Source: Kribbella steppae
Lineage (GTDB): Bacteria; Actinomycetota; Actinomycetes; Propionibacteriales; Kribbellaceae
Assembly (NCBI RefSeq): GCF_004342025.1
Contig: NZ_SLWN01000009.1
Coordinates: forward strand, 1-64,000
DNA: 64,000 bases
Direction: 5' to 3'
Shown here: positions 35,691 to 44,339 of the stretch, piece after piece
Layout: every line of letters starts with the position of its first letter
How positions within the stretch are numbered: position 1 is the stretch's first letter
Made by a program: the position numbers and the translations under genes
The notes under the pieces: model-generated
What the model saw: the letters and a program-made list of their open reading frames with translations, nothing else
What the model was told of the DNA's origin: nothing
Databases searched by the model: none

Positions 35691-36353
35691 TCACTCGGCG
35701 TCGATCAGCTGCCAGTCGCGGCGCTTGGGTAGCAGGCGGACGGCGATCACTGCGATCACCGCACCGAGCAGGAAGCCCGGGATCGTCCAGCGCCAGCCGG
35801 TGAACGCACTGGTCGAGGCAGTCTGAGTCGCAGCGGACTCCGCGGGCGGTTCGGCCGCCTGCGCCGACGGGTCTTCGGCTTGCTGACCGAAGAAGGTCGG
35901 CCCGCCCCACGACGGCACACCGTTGCGTTCGGTGTTCAGCAGCCCCAGGGAGCCGAGGAGCTTGACCAGGGTGGCTGAGTCGGTGGCGTGGTGCCAGGTG
36001 GGATTCTCCGGCAGCGATGAGCCGTCCATCGATGCTCTGGTGGCGATCCAGGCCCCACCGGGCGCGTCCGGATAGATGATGTCGATGCGCCACACCGACA
36101 TGTCGTGGATCATCCAGGTGGCACGGACGAACCGGCCGGAATCATGGCTCCCGTCACGGGGCACGTTGCGCGATCCATTGATCTGCGTCAGCCGTTGGAG
36201 GGCGGCGTACTGCTGATCCTCGTAGCCGACGGCAATCACCTTCGGCGGGCTGCTGAGGAGCACACTGGTCGGACCGCCGGCGTGGGCGGGGGTGGCGCCG
36301 AGGGCGGCGACGGCGAGCAGGGCGACGAACAGAGCAAGAGTACGGCGGACCAT
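35691..36353 (-). CDS. Secreted, C-terminally membrane-anchored protein of a sigma operon
   Basis: 220 residues. A cleavable signal peptide (MVRRTLALFVALLAVAALG, ending ATPAHA) is followed by an extracytoplasmic domain of about 140 residues (KVIAVGYEDQQYAALQRL, RATWMIHDMSVWRIDI). A low-complexity stalk rich in Ala/Pro/Glu and a C-terminal helix (WTIPGFLLGAVIAVIAVRLL) with a basic tail complete it. The ATG at 36353 has AGGGAG 7 bases upstream. It is the third gene after an ECF sigma factor and its putative anti-sigma factor. Family not recognised. Confidence 0.75.
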   Translation of the reverse strand: MVRRTLALFVALLAVAALGATPAHAGGPTSVLLSSPPKVIAVGYEDQQYAALQRLTQINGSRNVPRDGSHDSGRFVRATWMIHDMSVWRIDIIYPDAPGGAWIATRASMDGSSLPENPTWHHATDSATLVKLLGSLGLLNTERNGVPSWGGPTFFGQQAEDPSAQAAEPPAESAATQTASTSAFTGWRWTIPGFLLGAVIAVIAVRLLPKRRDWQLIDAE

Positions 36354-36402
36354 GGCAGCTCTCCCTGAGAACGAGGACTCACCCCAGGTACACCGCCGAC
36401 GG

Positions 36403-37074
36403 CTACGAGGTTCCCTGCGCGAGTTGCACCGCCCGCGCCTTGTCGGCGACGCCTTCGAGACGGAAGGTGACTCCGGCACGCACCCAGACCAACGTGGGGC
36501 CTGCTACGCGTACTCGGCGCTCGACTCCGGCGGTGTCGACCAGCACGAGCTCATGCGGTGTGTCGAACCAGTAGCCGTTGATCTCCGGTACGTGCTCCAG
36601 GGTCCGGTAGTACTTCTTGAAGTACAGCGGCGACACCTCGGCCCGGAACTGCTCCAGGCGTACGCCGTCCCACCCGATCGCCACGAACGCCGGTGACGCC
36701 TCAACACCCTTCGGCGCACCGAGCTCACTGGGCAGAGCCGGCTTGAACCCAGCGACCCGCTCCGCCTCCTCCAACGACAGCTGACCGGTCACAGCGGGTG
36801 GTGCGGGCGCAGTGGTCGGACCAGTCCCGACAGGTTGGGCGCGCACTCCCCCGATGTTGAGCCACTCCGCCACCGTGGCGCGGACAGGTGGTGTCGCCAC
36901 TGCACCCGCGACCAGGACCAGGAACAGGGCCAGGAACGTCCGCCAGCGGTCCCGTAGCGAGCGCCGTACGGGCAGGTCAGCTACCCGGGTCAGCACTGCA
37001 GCCGTCAGGCCCTCGTCGACAGGAGGTACGACGGCAGAACGCCCGAGAGCCCGTAGCTCGTCGTCCAAGCTCAT
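36403..37074 (-). CDS. Putative anti-sigma factor (single-pass membrane protein)
   Basis: 223 residues. A cytoplasmic N-terminal part of about 45 residues begins MSLDDELRALGRSA. One membrane helix follows (FLALFLVLVAGAVATPP), then an external domain with a helix (LSLEEAERVAGFKPALP) and beta segments. There is no HxxxCxxC zinc motif. The call rests on topology and on the ATGA overlap with the sigma-factor gene. The external domain resembles DUF4367-like sensory regions only loosely. Confidence 0.7.
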   Translation of the reverse strand: MSLDDELRALGRSAVVPPVDEGLTAAVLTRVADLPVRRSLRDRWRTFLALFLVLVAGAVATPPVRATVAEWLNIGGVRAQPVGTGPTTAPAPPAVTGQLSLEEAERVAGFKPALPSELGAPKGVEASPAFVAIGWDGVRLEQFRAEVSPLYFKKYYRTLEHVPEINGYWFDTPHELVLVDTAGVERRVRVAGPTLVWVRAGVTFRLEGVADKARAVQLAQGTS

Positions 37075-37634
37075 CGCTGCACCTCCTTGTCAGGTAGCGA
37101 ATCCCGTAGGCGTCCCAGTGCACGGTGCAGGCGGGACTTGACCGTCCCACGCGGCCAGCCGAGCACCACAGCTGTCTCCTGCTCGTCCAGGTCCAACAGG
37201 TAGCGGCAGGTCACCACCAGCCGGAAGGTCTCCGGCAACGAGCGCACAGCCTCCAGCAGCTCCCGCCGCCGCTCCAGCGACACAGCGTGCTCCGCAGGGT
37301 CCAGTACGACGTCGAGCGGAGCAGCCAACTCCTCACGGTGGGACCGGCGACTGCGCGACCGCAGAACGTTCCGCGTCTCGTTGGCCACGATCCGCAGCAA
37401 CCAAGGCCGGAAGGCCGCTCCGGTCCGGAAGCTCCCGAGGGCCCGGTACGCCTTCACGAACGACTCCTGCACCACGTCATCGGCGTCCGCACCGGCGCCG
37501 AGGAAGACCGCCGTACGCTTCGCCACCTGGGCGTGCAGCACCACCAGCTCGCCGTACGCGGCAGATTCCCCACCACGCACCCGAGCCACGATCGCCGCCT
37601 CGTCCGCCTGGCTGATCGCTCCTCCTGTCCGCAC
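37071..37634 (-). CDS. ECF-type RNA polymerase sigma factor
   Basis: 187 residues with region 2 (AYGELVVLHAQVAKRTAVF, ADDVVQESFVKAYRAL, AFRPWLLRIVANETRNVLR) and region 4 (LPETFRLVVTCRYLLDLDE, then GWPRGTVKSRLHRALGRLR). The start is uncertain. The GTG at 37634 lacks a Shine-Dalgarno, AGGAGG lies inside the ORF, and a GTG at codon 16 has GAGG 8 bases upstream but would trim region 2. It heads the operon sigma, anti-sigma, anchored protein. It is divergent from tldD with a 68-base gap. Confidence 0.93.
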   Translation of the reverse strand: MRTGGAISQADEAAIVARVRGGESAAYGELVVLHAQVAKRTAVFLGAGADADDVVQESFVKAYRALGSFRTGAAFRPWLLRIVANETRNVLRSRSRRSHREELAAPLDVVLDPAEHAVSLERRRELLEAVRSLPETFRLVVTCRYLLDLDEQETAVVLGWPRGTVKSRLHRALGRLRDSLPDKEVQR

Positions 37635-37702
37635 TGACGCGTTGCTGACATTGTCACTACACCGCGGGTGATCCGATGGTTCCGTGACATAGGGTCGATT
37701 TC

Positions 37703-39220
37703 GTGCCAGAAGTCGACGCGAGTTTCCTCGCCCTTCCCCGTCATGAGCTTGCCGAAGCCGCCCTGCAGCGGGCCAAGGACCTCGGTGCCACCTTCACCGA
37801 GTTCCGGCTCGAGCGGATCCGGTCGGAGTCCATCGCGCTGCGCGACAGCCAGCTGGAGAACGCCAAGGACGACGAGGACCTCGGCCTCGCGGTCCGGGTC
37901 ATCCACGACGGCACGTGGGGCTTCGCCGCCGGGGTCGCGCTGACCAAGGACGAGGCCGTCCAGGTCGTCGAGCAGGCGGTGAACATGGCCCAGGTGTCCC
38001 GGCCGATCAACGCCGAGACCATCGAGCTCGCCGACGAGCCCGTCTACACCGACGTCAGCTGGACCTCGTCGTACGAGATCGACCCGTTCGCCCTGCCGCG
38101 GGCCGAGAAGGTCGCGCTGCTGACCGACTACAGCGACCGGCTGCTGCAGGCCGAAGGCGTCGCGCACGTCAGTGTCCACGTCGCCTCGGTCCACGAGTGC
38201 AAGTACTACGCGAACTCCGCGGGTACGTCGTACACGCAGCAGCGGGTCCGGATCGGGCCGAAGATCACCGCGTTCGCGGTCGACGCCGAGACCGGGCGGT
38301 TCGACTCGATGAGCTCCTGCGCGCCGCCGGCCGGGCGCGGCTGGGAGTACCTGACCGGCACCGGCTGGAACTGGGACGAGGAACTGGCCCAGATCCCCGG
38401 CTGGCTGGCCGAGAAGATGGCCGCGCCGACCGTCGACGCCGGCACGTATGACGTCGTCATCGACCCGACCAACCTGTGGCTCACCATCCACGAGTCGATC
38501 GGCCACGCCACCGAGCTCGACCGCGCCCTCGGCTACGAGGCGAACTACGCCGGCACCAGCTTCGCCACCACCGACAAGCTCGGCACGCTGAAGTACGGCT
38601 CGCCGATCATGCACGTGACCGGCGACCGCACCGCCGAGCACGGCCTGTCCACCGTCGGGTACGACGACGAGGGTGTGGCCGGCCAGCAGTGGGACCTGGT
38701 CAAGGACGGCGTCCTGGTCGGCTACCAGGTCGACCGCCGGATGGCGAAGGTCAACGAGGAGCTCCTGGGTACGCCGCGCTCCAACGGCTGTGCGTACGCC
38801 GACTCGTCCGGTCACATCCCGATCCAGCGGATGGCGAACGTGTCGCTGCAGCCGGCCGCCGACGGTCCGTCCACCGCGGAGCTGATCTCCCGGGTGGAGG
38901 ACGGCATCTACATCGTCGGCGACAAGTCCTGGTCGATCGACATGCAGCGGTACAACTTCCAGTTCACCGGCCAGCGGTTCTACAAGATCACCGACGGCAA
39001 GCTGGACGGTCAGCTCCGCGATGTCGCCTACCAGGCGACCACCACCGACTTCTGGGGCTCGATGGAGGCCGTCGGCGGTCCGCAGACGTACGTCCTCGGC
39101 GGCGCGCTCAACTGCGGCAAGGCCCAGCCCGCGCAGTCCGGGGCCGTCAGCCACGGCTGTCCGTCCGCCCTGTTCCGCAGCGTCCGCATTCTCAACACCA
39201 CGCAGGAGGCCGGCCGGTGA
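37703..39220 (+). CDS. tldD: TldD family metallopeptidase
   Basis: TldD, the zinc-bearing subunit of the TldD/TldE protease. In other bacteria it processes peptides such as microcin B17 and degrades CcdA. It has 505 residues, with the metal motif HESIGHATELD (HExxxH) and the conserved DSSGHIPIQRMANVSLQP and QRYNFQFTGQRFYKI. The GTG at 37703 follows a TAGGGT box (37690-37695) by 7 bases, consistent with leaderless transcription. tldE follows with a GTGA overlap. Confidence 0.95.
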   Translation: MPEVDASFLALPRHELAEAALQRAKDLGATFTEFRLERIRSESIALRDSQLENAKDDEDLGLAVRVIHDGTWGFAAGVALTKDEAVQVVEQAVNMAQVSRPINAETIELADEPVYTDVSWTSSYEIDPFALPRAEKVALLTDYSDRLLQAEGVAHVSVHVASVHECKYYANSAGTSYTQQRVRIGPKITAFAVDAETGRFDSMSSCAPPAGRGWEYLTGTGWNWDEELAQIPGWLAEKMAAPTVDAGTYDVVIDPTNLWLTIHESIGHATELDRALGYEANYAGTSFATTDKLGTLKYGSPIMHVTGDRTAEHGLSTVGYDDEGVAGQQWDLVKDGVLVGYQVDRRMAKVNEELLGTPRSNGCAYADSSGHIPIQRMANVSLQPAADGPSTAELISRVEDGIYIVGDKSWSIDMQRYNFQFTGQRFYKITDGKLDGQLRDVAYQATTTDFWGSMEAVGGPQTYVLGGALNCGKAQPAQSGAVSHGCPSALFRSVRILNTTQEAGR

Positions 39221-40626
39221 CGACCGCCATTCAGCTCACCCCGCAGGACACCATCGAGCGGGGTCTCGCCCTGGCCGCGGCCGAGGGCGCCGACGGCTGC
39301 GTCGTCATCGTCGCCGAGAGCTCCAGCACCAACCTGCGCTGGGCCAACAACACCCTCACCACCAACGGCGCGATGCGCGGCTCCAGCGTGACCGTGATCG
39401 CGACGGTCGGAGCCGGCGAGGGTACGGCGGCCGGCGTGGTCGGCCGGTCCTCGGTGACCGACGCGTCGTTGCGCGAGATCGTGTCGGCCGCGGTGGCGAC
39501 CGCACGGGCGTCGAGCCCGGCCGAGGACGCCCGCCCGCTAGTCGGCGGCGCTGTTGGCACCGACTGGGACGAGGAGCCCGAGGAGACGTCGGTCAGCGTC
39601 TACGAGAAGTTCGCACCGGCACTGGGCGAGACGCTCAAGCGGGCCGGCAACGAGAACCGCTGGCTCTACGGCTTCGCCGACCACCAGGTCATCACCCTGT
39701 ACGTCGGTTCGTCCACCGGACTGCGGTTGCGACAGGCACTCCCCCGCGGGTTCGTCACCGCGACCGGCAAGTCGGGCGACCTGAGCCAGTCCGCATGGGT
39801 CGGCGCCGCCACCCGCGACTTCTCCGACATCGACGCGCACGCGATAGACGCCGAACTGACCCGTCGGCTCGGCTGGGCGAGCCGGACCGTCTCCGTCGAG
39901 GCCGGCCGGCACGCCACGGTATTGCCACCAGCCGCGGTTGCGGACCTCACGACGTACCTCTTCTGGTGCCTTGACGGGCGGGAAGCGTTCGAGGGGCGCA
40001 GCGTCTTCGCCAAACCGCCAGGTGGAACGCGCGTCGGCGAGGTGCTGACGTCGCAGCCGGTCACCCTGCGATCGGATCCGCAACTGCCCGGGCTGGAGAC
40101 GTTCCCGTTCGCGGTGGCGCGGTCGTCCGGCGGTTCGTCGAGCGTCTTCGACAACGGCCTCACGCTGACCGCGACGGACTGGATCCGTGGCGGCAAGCTC
40201 GAGTCGCTGATGACGAGCCGGCACACCGCCGACCTGACCGGCGCCTCGACCGCCACGCCGGACATCGACAACTACATCCTGTCGGTCGACGGCGCGACCG
40301 GCACGACCGACGACCTCGTCGCGGGGCTCGACAACGGGCTGCTGCTGACCTGCCTGTGGTACATCCGGATGGTCGACCCGCAGACGCTGCTGCTCACCGG
40401 ACTCACCCGGGACGGTGTGTACCTGGTCGAGAACGGCGAGGTGACCGGTGCCGTCAACAACTTCCGGTTCAACGAGAGTCCGGTCGACCTGCTGGCCCGA
40501 TTCACCGCGGCCGGCGCGACGGTGCCGTCGTTCTCGCGCGAGTGGGGTGACGACTTCTCCCGGACCGCGACGCCGCCGCTGCTCGTCCCGGACTTCAACA
40601 TGTCGAGTGTCAGCCAGGCCAGCTGA
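39217..40626 (+). CDS. tldE: TldE/PmbA family protein
   Basis: Non-metallic partner of TldD, 469 residues. It has the same fold without the HExxxH motif: SSTNLRWANNTLTTNGAMRG, RTVSVEAGRHATVLPP, FDNGLTLTATDWIRGGKLES and LTGLTRDGVYLVENGEVTGA. The GTG at 39217 has AGGAGG 7 bases upstream and overlaps the tldD stop by 4 bases, so the heterodimer is made in a coupled way. A strong hairpin follows the stop. Confidence 0.95.
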   Translation: MTTAIQLTPQDTIERGLALAAAEGADGCVVIVAESSSTNLRWANNTLTTNGAMRGSSVTVIATVGAGEGTAAGVVGRSSVTDASLREIVSAAVATARASSPAEDARPLVGGAVGTDWDEEPEETSVSVYEKFAPALGETLKRAGNENRWLYGFADHQVITLYVGSSTGLRLRQALPRGFVTATGKSGDLSQSAWVGAATRDFSDIDAHAIDAELTRRLGWASRTVSVEAGRHATVLPPAAVADLTTYLFWCLDGREAFEGRSVFAKPPGGTRVGEVLTSQPVTLRSDPQLPGLETFPFAVARSSGGSSSVFDNGLTLTATDWIRGGKLESLMTSRHTADLTGASTATPDIDNYILSVDGATGTTDDLVAGLDNGLLLTCLWYIRMVDPQTLLLTGLTRDGVYLVENGEVTGAVNNFRFNESPVDLLARFTAAGATVPSFSREWGDDFSRTATPPLLVPDFNMSSVSQAS

Positions 40627-40647
40627 CCTTTATCCACAGGGCAGCGA

Positions 40648-40693
40648 AACGCCCCGCGAACCGGCGTTGTTCTCGCCAGGTCCGCGGGGCGTT
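40648..40693. terminator. Bidirectional terminator after tldE
   Basis: AACGCCCCGCG at 40648-40658 pairs perfectly with CGCGGGGCGTT at 40683-40693 around a 24-base loop. It lies between convergent tldE (stop 40626) and the DUF805 gene (stop 40702). Confidence 0.88.
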
Positions 40694-40701
40694 GGCCTGG
40701 A

Positions 40702-41124
40702 TCAGACCGTCGGGTAGCCCGGCTCGGCAGGACCCGCACCCGGCTGGCCGAAGCGCTCCGCGGCCTTCGGGTCGGGACCGTACTGGTTGTCACCGGCCGT
40801 GCCCTCCTGGGCAGCGAGCACGATGAACCAGATGAAACCGACACACGGGATCAGGTTGATCAGGATCCACCAGCCGCTGCGGTTGGTGTCGTGCATCCGC
40901 CGGATCGCGACACCGATGGACGGCAGCAGCACCGCGAGGCTGTAGATCGTGGACAGCCAGCCACTGCTGCTGCCGCCGCCGAAGTCCGTGCCGATGATCC
41001 GGTCCAGGATGCCCAGGATGATCGAGATGATCACGTTGAAGAGTACGAACATCCAGTACTCTTTGCGCCGGGCCCGCCCGTCGAACACGGCGTATTTCTT
41101 GAGGACGTCGATGTACCACTGCAT
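40702..41124 (-). CDS. DUF805 family membrane protein
   Basis: 140 residues with the DUF805 pattern: YIDVLKKYAVFDGRARRKEYW at the N-terminus, then three to four helices (MFVLFNVIISIILGILDRII, LLPSIGVAIRRMHDTNRSG, WWILINLIPCVGFIWFIVLA) and a short polar tail. Function unknown; the family is widespread in bacteria. The start is the ATG at 41124. Bases 41125-41312 contain no gene. Confidence 0.93.
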   Translation of the reverse strand: MQWYIDVLKKYAVFDGRARRKEYWMFVLFNVIISIILGILDRIIGTDFGGGSSSGWLSTIYSLAVLLPSIGVAIRRMHDTNRSGWWILINLIPCVGFIWFIVLAAQEGTAGDNQYGPDPKAAERFGQPGAGPAEPGYPTV

Positions 41125-41312
41125 TGCTGTTTCTCCGATGGTCGAAGGTGAGACGCGGACTGAGCCTGTCGGAACCGGTCGGGTTCGTCAATGCAACTTT
41201 TCGCTTTGGTGACCACACCGCAATCTGCCGCGCCGTAGCTAGAGTGAACTTCACCTTTTCGGAATCGGGTACTTCTAGAGCCGGCTTCAGCTTCCCGGTG
41301 GAGAGTACGGAA

Positions 41313-41981
41313 TCAGCTTGCAGGGCTGGGTTTCGCGAGCGCGACCCGCCACAGCCGGCGCGACCCTTCCTGGTACGGCGTCGTGTCGTCGACCCGCCAG
41401 CGGTCGGCCAGTTCGTGGATCAGCGCCTCGTCGAAGAACCGGCCGGCGAAACCGTCGTGCACCGACAACCCGTCCGCCAGTTCCTGCCAGTGTCCGGAAC
41501 ACGGATCGTCGGCCGACCACACGGCGTACACGAAGATTCCGCCGGGCCGCAGGACGCGGTGGATCTCGCCGACGAGTGACCGCAGTTCGGCGCGGGAGAA
41601 GGCCATGTTGAGCAGGATGTTCGCGAACACCGCGTTGACGGTCGCGTCGGCCGGTGGCAGCGGATCGCGGACATCGTGCAGCGCCGCGGTGACCCGGTCA
41701 TCGAGTCCTTCACGCTGCGCTTCCAGCCGCAGCTGGTCGAGCGCGGACTCACTGAAGTCGGTGGCGTGCACGCTGAAACCCTGCTGTGCCAGGAAGAACG
41801 CGTCACGACCCTGTCCGGCGCCGACCTCGAGAACATCATCGATGCCTGCGGCACCGAATGCCTCGGCCGCCCATCGCGCCGCCGCGGACGGCTCGGTCCC
41901 GTGCAGGTGCGGATGGTGCTTGTACGCCGTCTGCCAACGTTCCTGCTGAGCCCTCGCGAGCTCGACATGCCCAGTGTTCAT
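41313..41981 (-). CDS. Class I SAM-dependent methyltransferase
   Basis: 222-residue methyltransferase: VLEVGAGQGRDAFFLAQQGF (motif I), VHATDFSESALDQL (acidic loop), AVFANILLNMAFSRAEL, and VLRPGGIFVYAVWSADDP. The N-terminal WQTAYKHHPHLHGTEPS is typical of the Tellurite-resistance/UbiE-like subgroup. I use the ATG at 41981, which has GGGGAG 4 bases upstream, rather than the GTG at 42002. Acceptor unknown. It is divergent from the membrane protein gene at 42118. Confidence 0.85.
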   Translation of the reverse strand: MNTGHVELARAQQERWQTAYKHHPHLHGTEPSAAARWAAEAFGAAGIDDVLEVGAGQGRDAFFLAQQGFSVHATDFSESALDQLRLEAQREGLDDRVTAALHDVRDPLPPADATVNAVFANILLNMAFSRAELRSLVGEIHRVLRPGGIFVYAVWSADDPCSGHWQELADGLSVHDGFAGRFFDEALIHELADRWRVDDTTPYQEGSRRLWRVALAKPSPAS

Positions 41982-42117
41982 GTTGCTCCCCGTGTTCGTC
42001 ACGCCGGTCTGGACGACCGGCAGACCCGCAGCAGCCTACGTCACGAATTGAGTAGACGTACTCACGCGGCCACGCGTTCCTGCTCGGGATAGTGAGGTGA
42101 GACTCAGGAGGAATGCC

Positions 42118-44265
42118 ATGAACGCGCATGTCACCGCCCCCTTCCAGTGCCCGGCTTGTCACACACTGCTACACCTCTCAGTGCAAGCAGGCCCACAACC
42201 TGCGCCGCCACCCCCGTTGCCGCAGGCACCTCCTTTCCCACCACCAGCCCCCGTCTATCCACCGGCACCGGTCTATCCGCCGGCTCCCCCACGCGGCATC
42301 TCCGCACCGCCTGGACCTGCTCCTACACCGGCACCTCGGCCGCAGCCGGTCCGCCGGCCAGCTGCGAGCTTCCAGCCTCTCCCGCCGCCACCTCAGCCGG
42401 TACGGCGCGCGGCACCGCCGCGCCGTCGCCTGAGTCCGCAGGCGACGCTGCTCAGCCTCGGCGTACTCCTTCTCCTCGCAGCCGGCGTCACCTTCCTCGC
42501 GGTCAACTGGGACAGCCTCCCGGTCACCGCACAGGCCGGCATCATCGGCCTGCTCGCCGCCCTGGCCTTCGCCGGCTCGATCCCCGCGAGCCATAGCTCC
42601 CTCGCCGCATCGGCCGAAGCCCTCGCCATCCTCGGCTGCGGTCTGCTCACCGTCGACCTGTACGGCGCACGAGCCCTGGGACTCATCTCGAAGGATGCCG
42701 TCGACAACCTCACCTACAGCGCGATCGTCTTCGGGACCGTTGCCCTGATCAACCTCCTGATGACCCGGCTGGCGCCGAAGGTGGTCACGTACGGCGTCAC
42801 CACGGTCATCGCGGGCCAACTGCCACTGCCGCTGATCCTGATCGACCGGGTCAGCCTGCCTTGGCTGCTCGCCGCTCTGCTCGCGCAGGTTGTCGTCACC
42901 CTCGTCCTGTCCGCCAAGGGCACGGCGATCGTCCGTCGTACCGGCGCCATCACCTCGGCTGTCGTGTTCTGCGGCATCCTCGTCACCGGCATGCTGCGGA
43001 CCTTCTCGGGTCTGCTGACCAGGTACTCCGTCGACTACCGCGACTTCACCGCTACATCGTTCACGCACGCGGCACTCATGACCGTGATCGCCACCACCGC
43101 GGTCGTCTGCGTCGCCGCAATCACCGGCATCATGATCCTGCGGAAGCGACCACTCCCCTCGTCCATCACACCGGGACTCGGCGAAGCCGTCTGCGCGGCC
43201 GCGGCCGGCTTCGTGATTGCCACATGCCTTCCGCAGCTCCCCGGCCCGGGTCGCTGGCTGACCACCGGCCTCGCCACGGCGCTCGCGATCACGGTGATCC
43301 TGCGCAACCGCCGTACCGGAATGGTTTCGTTGATCCTGCACGTGGCGACCATCACTGTTGCCTTGGTCAACCTGCTGTTCTGCCTGTGGCGGGCCGACGT
43401 ACGGCAACTCGGCTTCATCGCCGGCATCGTCGCCGTACTGGCCGTCTTCGCCGCGGTGCGCAAGGCGGTCGATGCGGTCCCGGCCGCCGGGGTCGCGAGC
43501 CTGAGCGCGCAGTTCGCGATCGTGCTGTTCACCATCGACGAGTTCATCAGCCTGTGGGCCGGCGCAGTCAGCCTCGCCCTGGTCGGCGCGTGCGGGATCG
43601 GTCTCGCCTGCCGGTACGTCGGCCGGCCGCTGGAACGAGTGTTGATGTGCTCGTCGGCGAGCGCCGTACTGGTGGCCGAGATCATCGCGGCGATGGTGTC
43701 CGCCGACGCCGGCACCGGTGTCGTCCTCACCATCGCCGCCGCGCCATTGGTTGCGTACGGCATGATTCCGGCCCGCCGCGTGGCGTTGCTGGTGGCCGGG
43801 CTGCTGCTGATCGTCGCGAACACCGCGTTCGTCCTGGCGGCCGGCGGGACGACGATCGAGTGGTTCACGGTGCCGCCGGCGATCGTGATGGTCGCGATCG
43901 GCGTCCTCGCCTGGCGCGACCAGCCGAGCTGGGTCTACCTCGGCCCGGGCCTGCTGATCGGTCTGGTGCCCTCGGCACTGATTGCCGATGGCAACGACAA
44001 CTGGATCCGGGTGACGTGCGTGGTGGCCGCCGCGCTGGTGGTGATCGTGCTCGGTGCCCAGCTCGGGCTCCAGGCACCTTTCGTGATCGGCGCCGCCGTC
44101 CTGGCGAAGATCGGCATCTGGCAGTTCATCGAGGTCGCACCGTTGATCCCTCGCTGGATCACCCTCGGCGCCGCCGGCACCATCCTCCTCGCCGTAGGAG
44201 CAACCTACGAACGCCGCCTAACCCAAGCCAAACAAGCCGCTCGATGGCTGTCGGCGTTGCGGTGA
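42118..44265 (+). CDS. Large polytopic membrane protein, SCO7613 C-terminal-domain type
   Basis: 715 residues. A half zinc ribbon (FQCPACHTLL) at the N-terminus is followed by about 80 Pro-rich residues (APVYPPAPVYPPAPP) and then some 18-20 hydrophobic helices from residue 115 to the end. Helix loops contain few charges and there is no ATPase or transport signature. It resembles actinobacterial proteins annotated SCO7613 C-terminal domain-containing. The ATG at 42118 has AGGAGG 6 bases upstream. The first PfkB-like gene follows 74 bases later on the same strand. Function unknown. Confidence 0.85.
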   Translation: MNAHVTAPFQCPACHTLLHLSVQAGPQPAPPPPLPQAPPFPPPAPVYPPAPVYPPAPPRGISAPPGPAPTPAPRPQPVRRPAASFQPLPPPPQPVRRAAPPRRRLSPQATLLSLGVLLLLAAGVTFLAVNWDSLPVTAQAGIIGLLAALAFAGSIPASHSSLAASAEALAILGCGLLTVDLYGARALGLISKDAVDNLTYSAIVFGTVALINLLMTRLAPKVVTYGVTTVIAGQLPLPLILIDRVSLPWLLAALLAQVVVTLVLSAKGTAIVRRTGAITSAVVFCGILVTGMLRTFSGLLTRYSVDYRDFTATSFTHAALMTVIATTAVVCVAAITGIMILRKRPLPSSITPGLGEAVCAAAAGFVIATCLPQLPGPGRWLTTGLATALAITVILRNRRTGMVSLILHVATITVALVNLLFCLWRADVRQLGFIAGIVAVLAVFAAVRKAVDAVPAAGVASLSAQFAIVLFTIDEFISLWAGAVSLALVGACGIGLACRYVGRPLERVLMCSSASAVLVAEIIAAMVSADAGTGVVLTIAAAPLVAYGMIPARRVALLVAGLLLIVANTAFVLAAGGTTIEWFTVPPAIVMVAIGVLAWRDQPSWVYLGPGLLIGLVPSALIADGNDNWIRVTCVVAAALVVIVLGAQLGLQAPFVIGAAVLAKIGIWQFIEVAPLIPRWITLGAAGTILLAVGATYERRLTQAKQAARWLSALR

Positions 44266-44339
44266 CGCGCGCGGACGGTTTCCCCCGCGGCCCCGTGATC
44301 CGCATACTTGGGTCGAGGAGACCGCGACCCGGGGGCCGG

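Noticed and set aside
37600..37634. Possible ATC start codon for the sigma factor after AGGAGG
   Set aside because: AGGAGG lies 4 bases before an ATC inside the frame, but ATC starts are very rare; GTG at 37634 is kept with lower certainty.
42861..44339. Extension of the first kinase-like gene far upstream in frame
   Set aside because: The upstream residues are the shadow of the membrane-protein gene. The ATG at 44340 has a ribosome-binding site and matches the paralogue's N-terminus.
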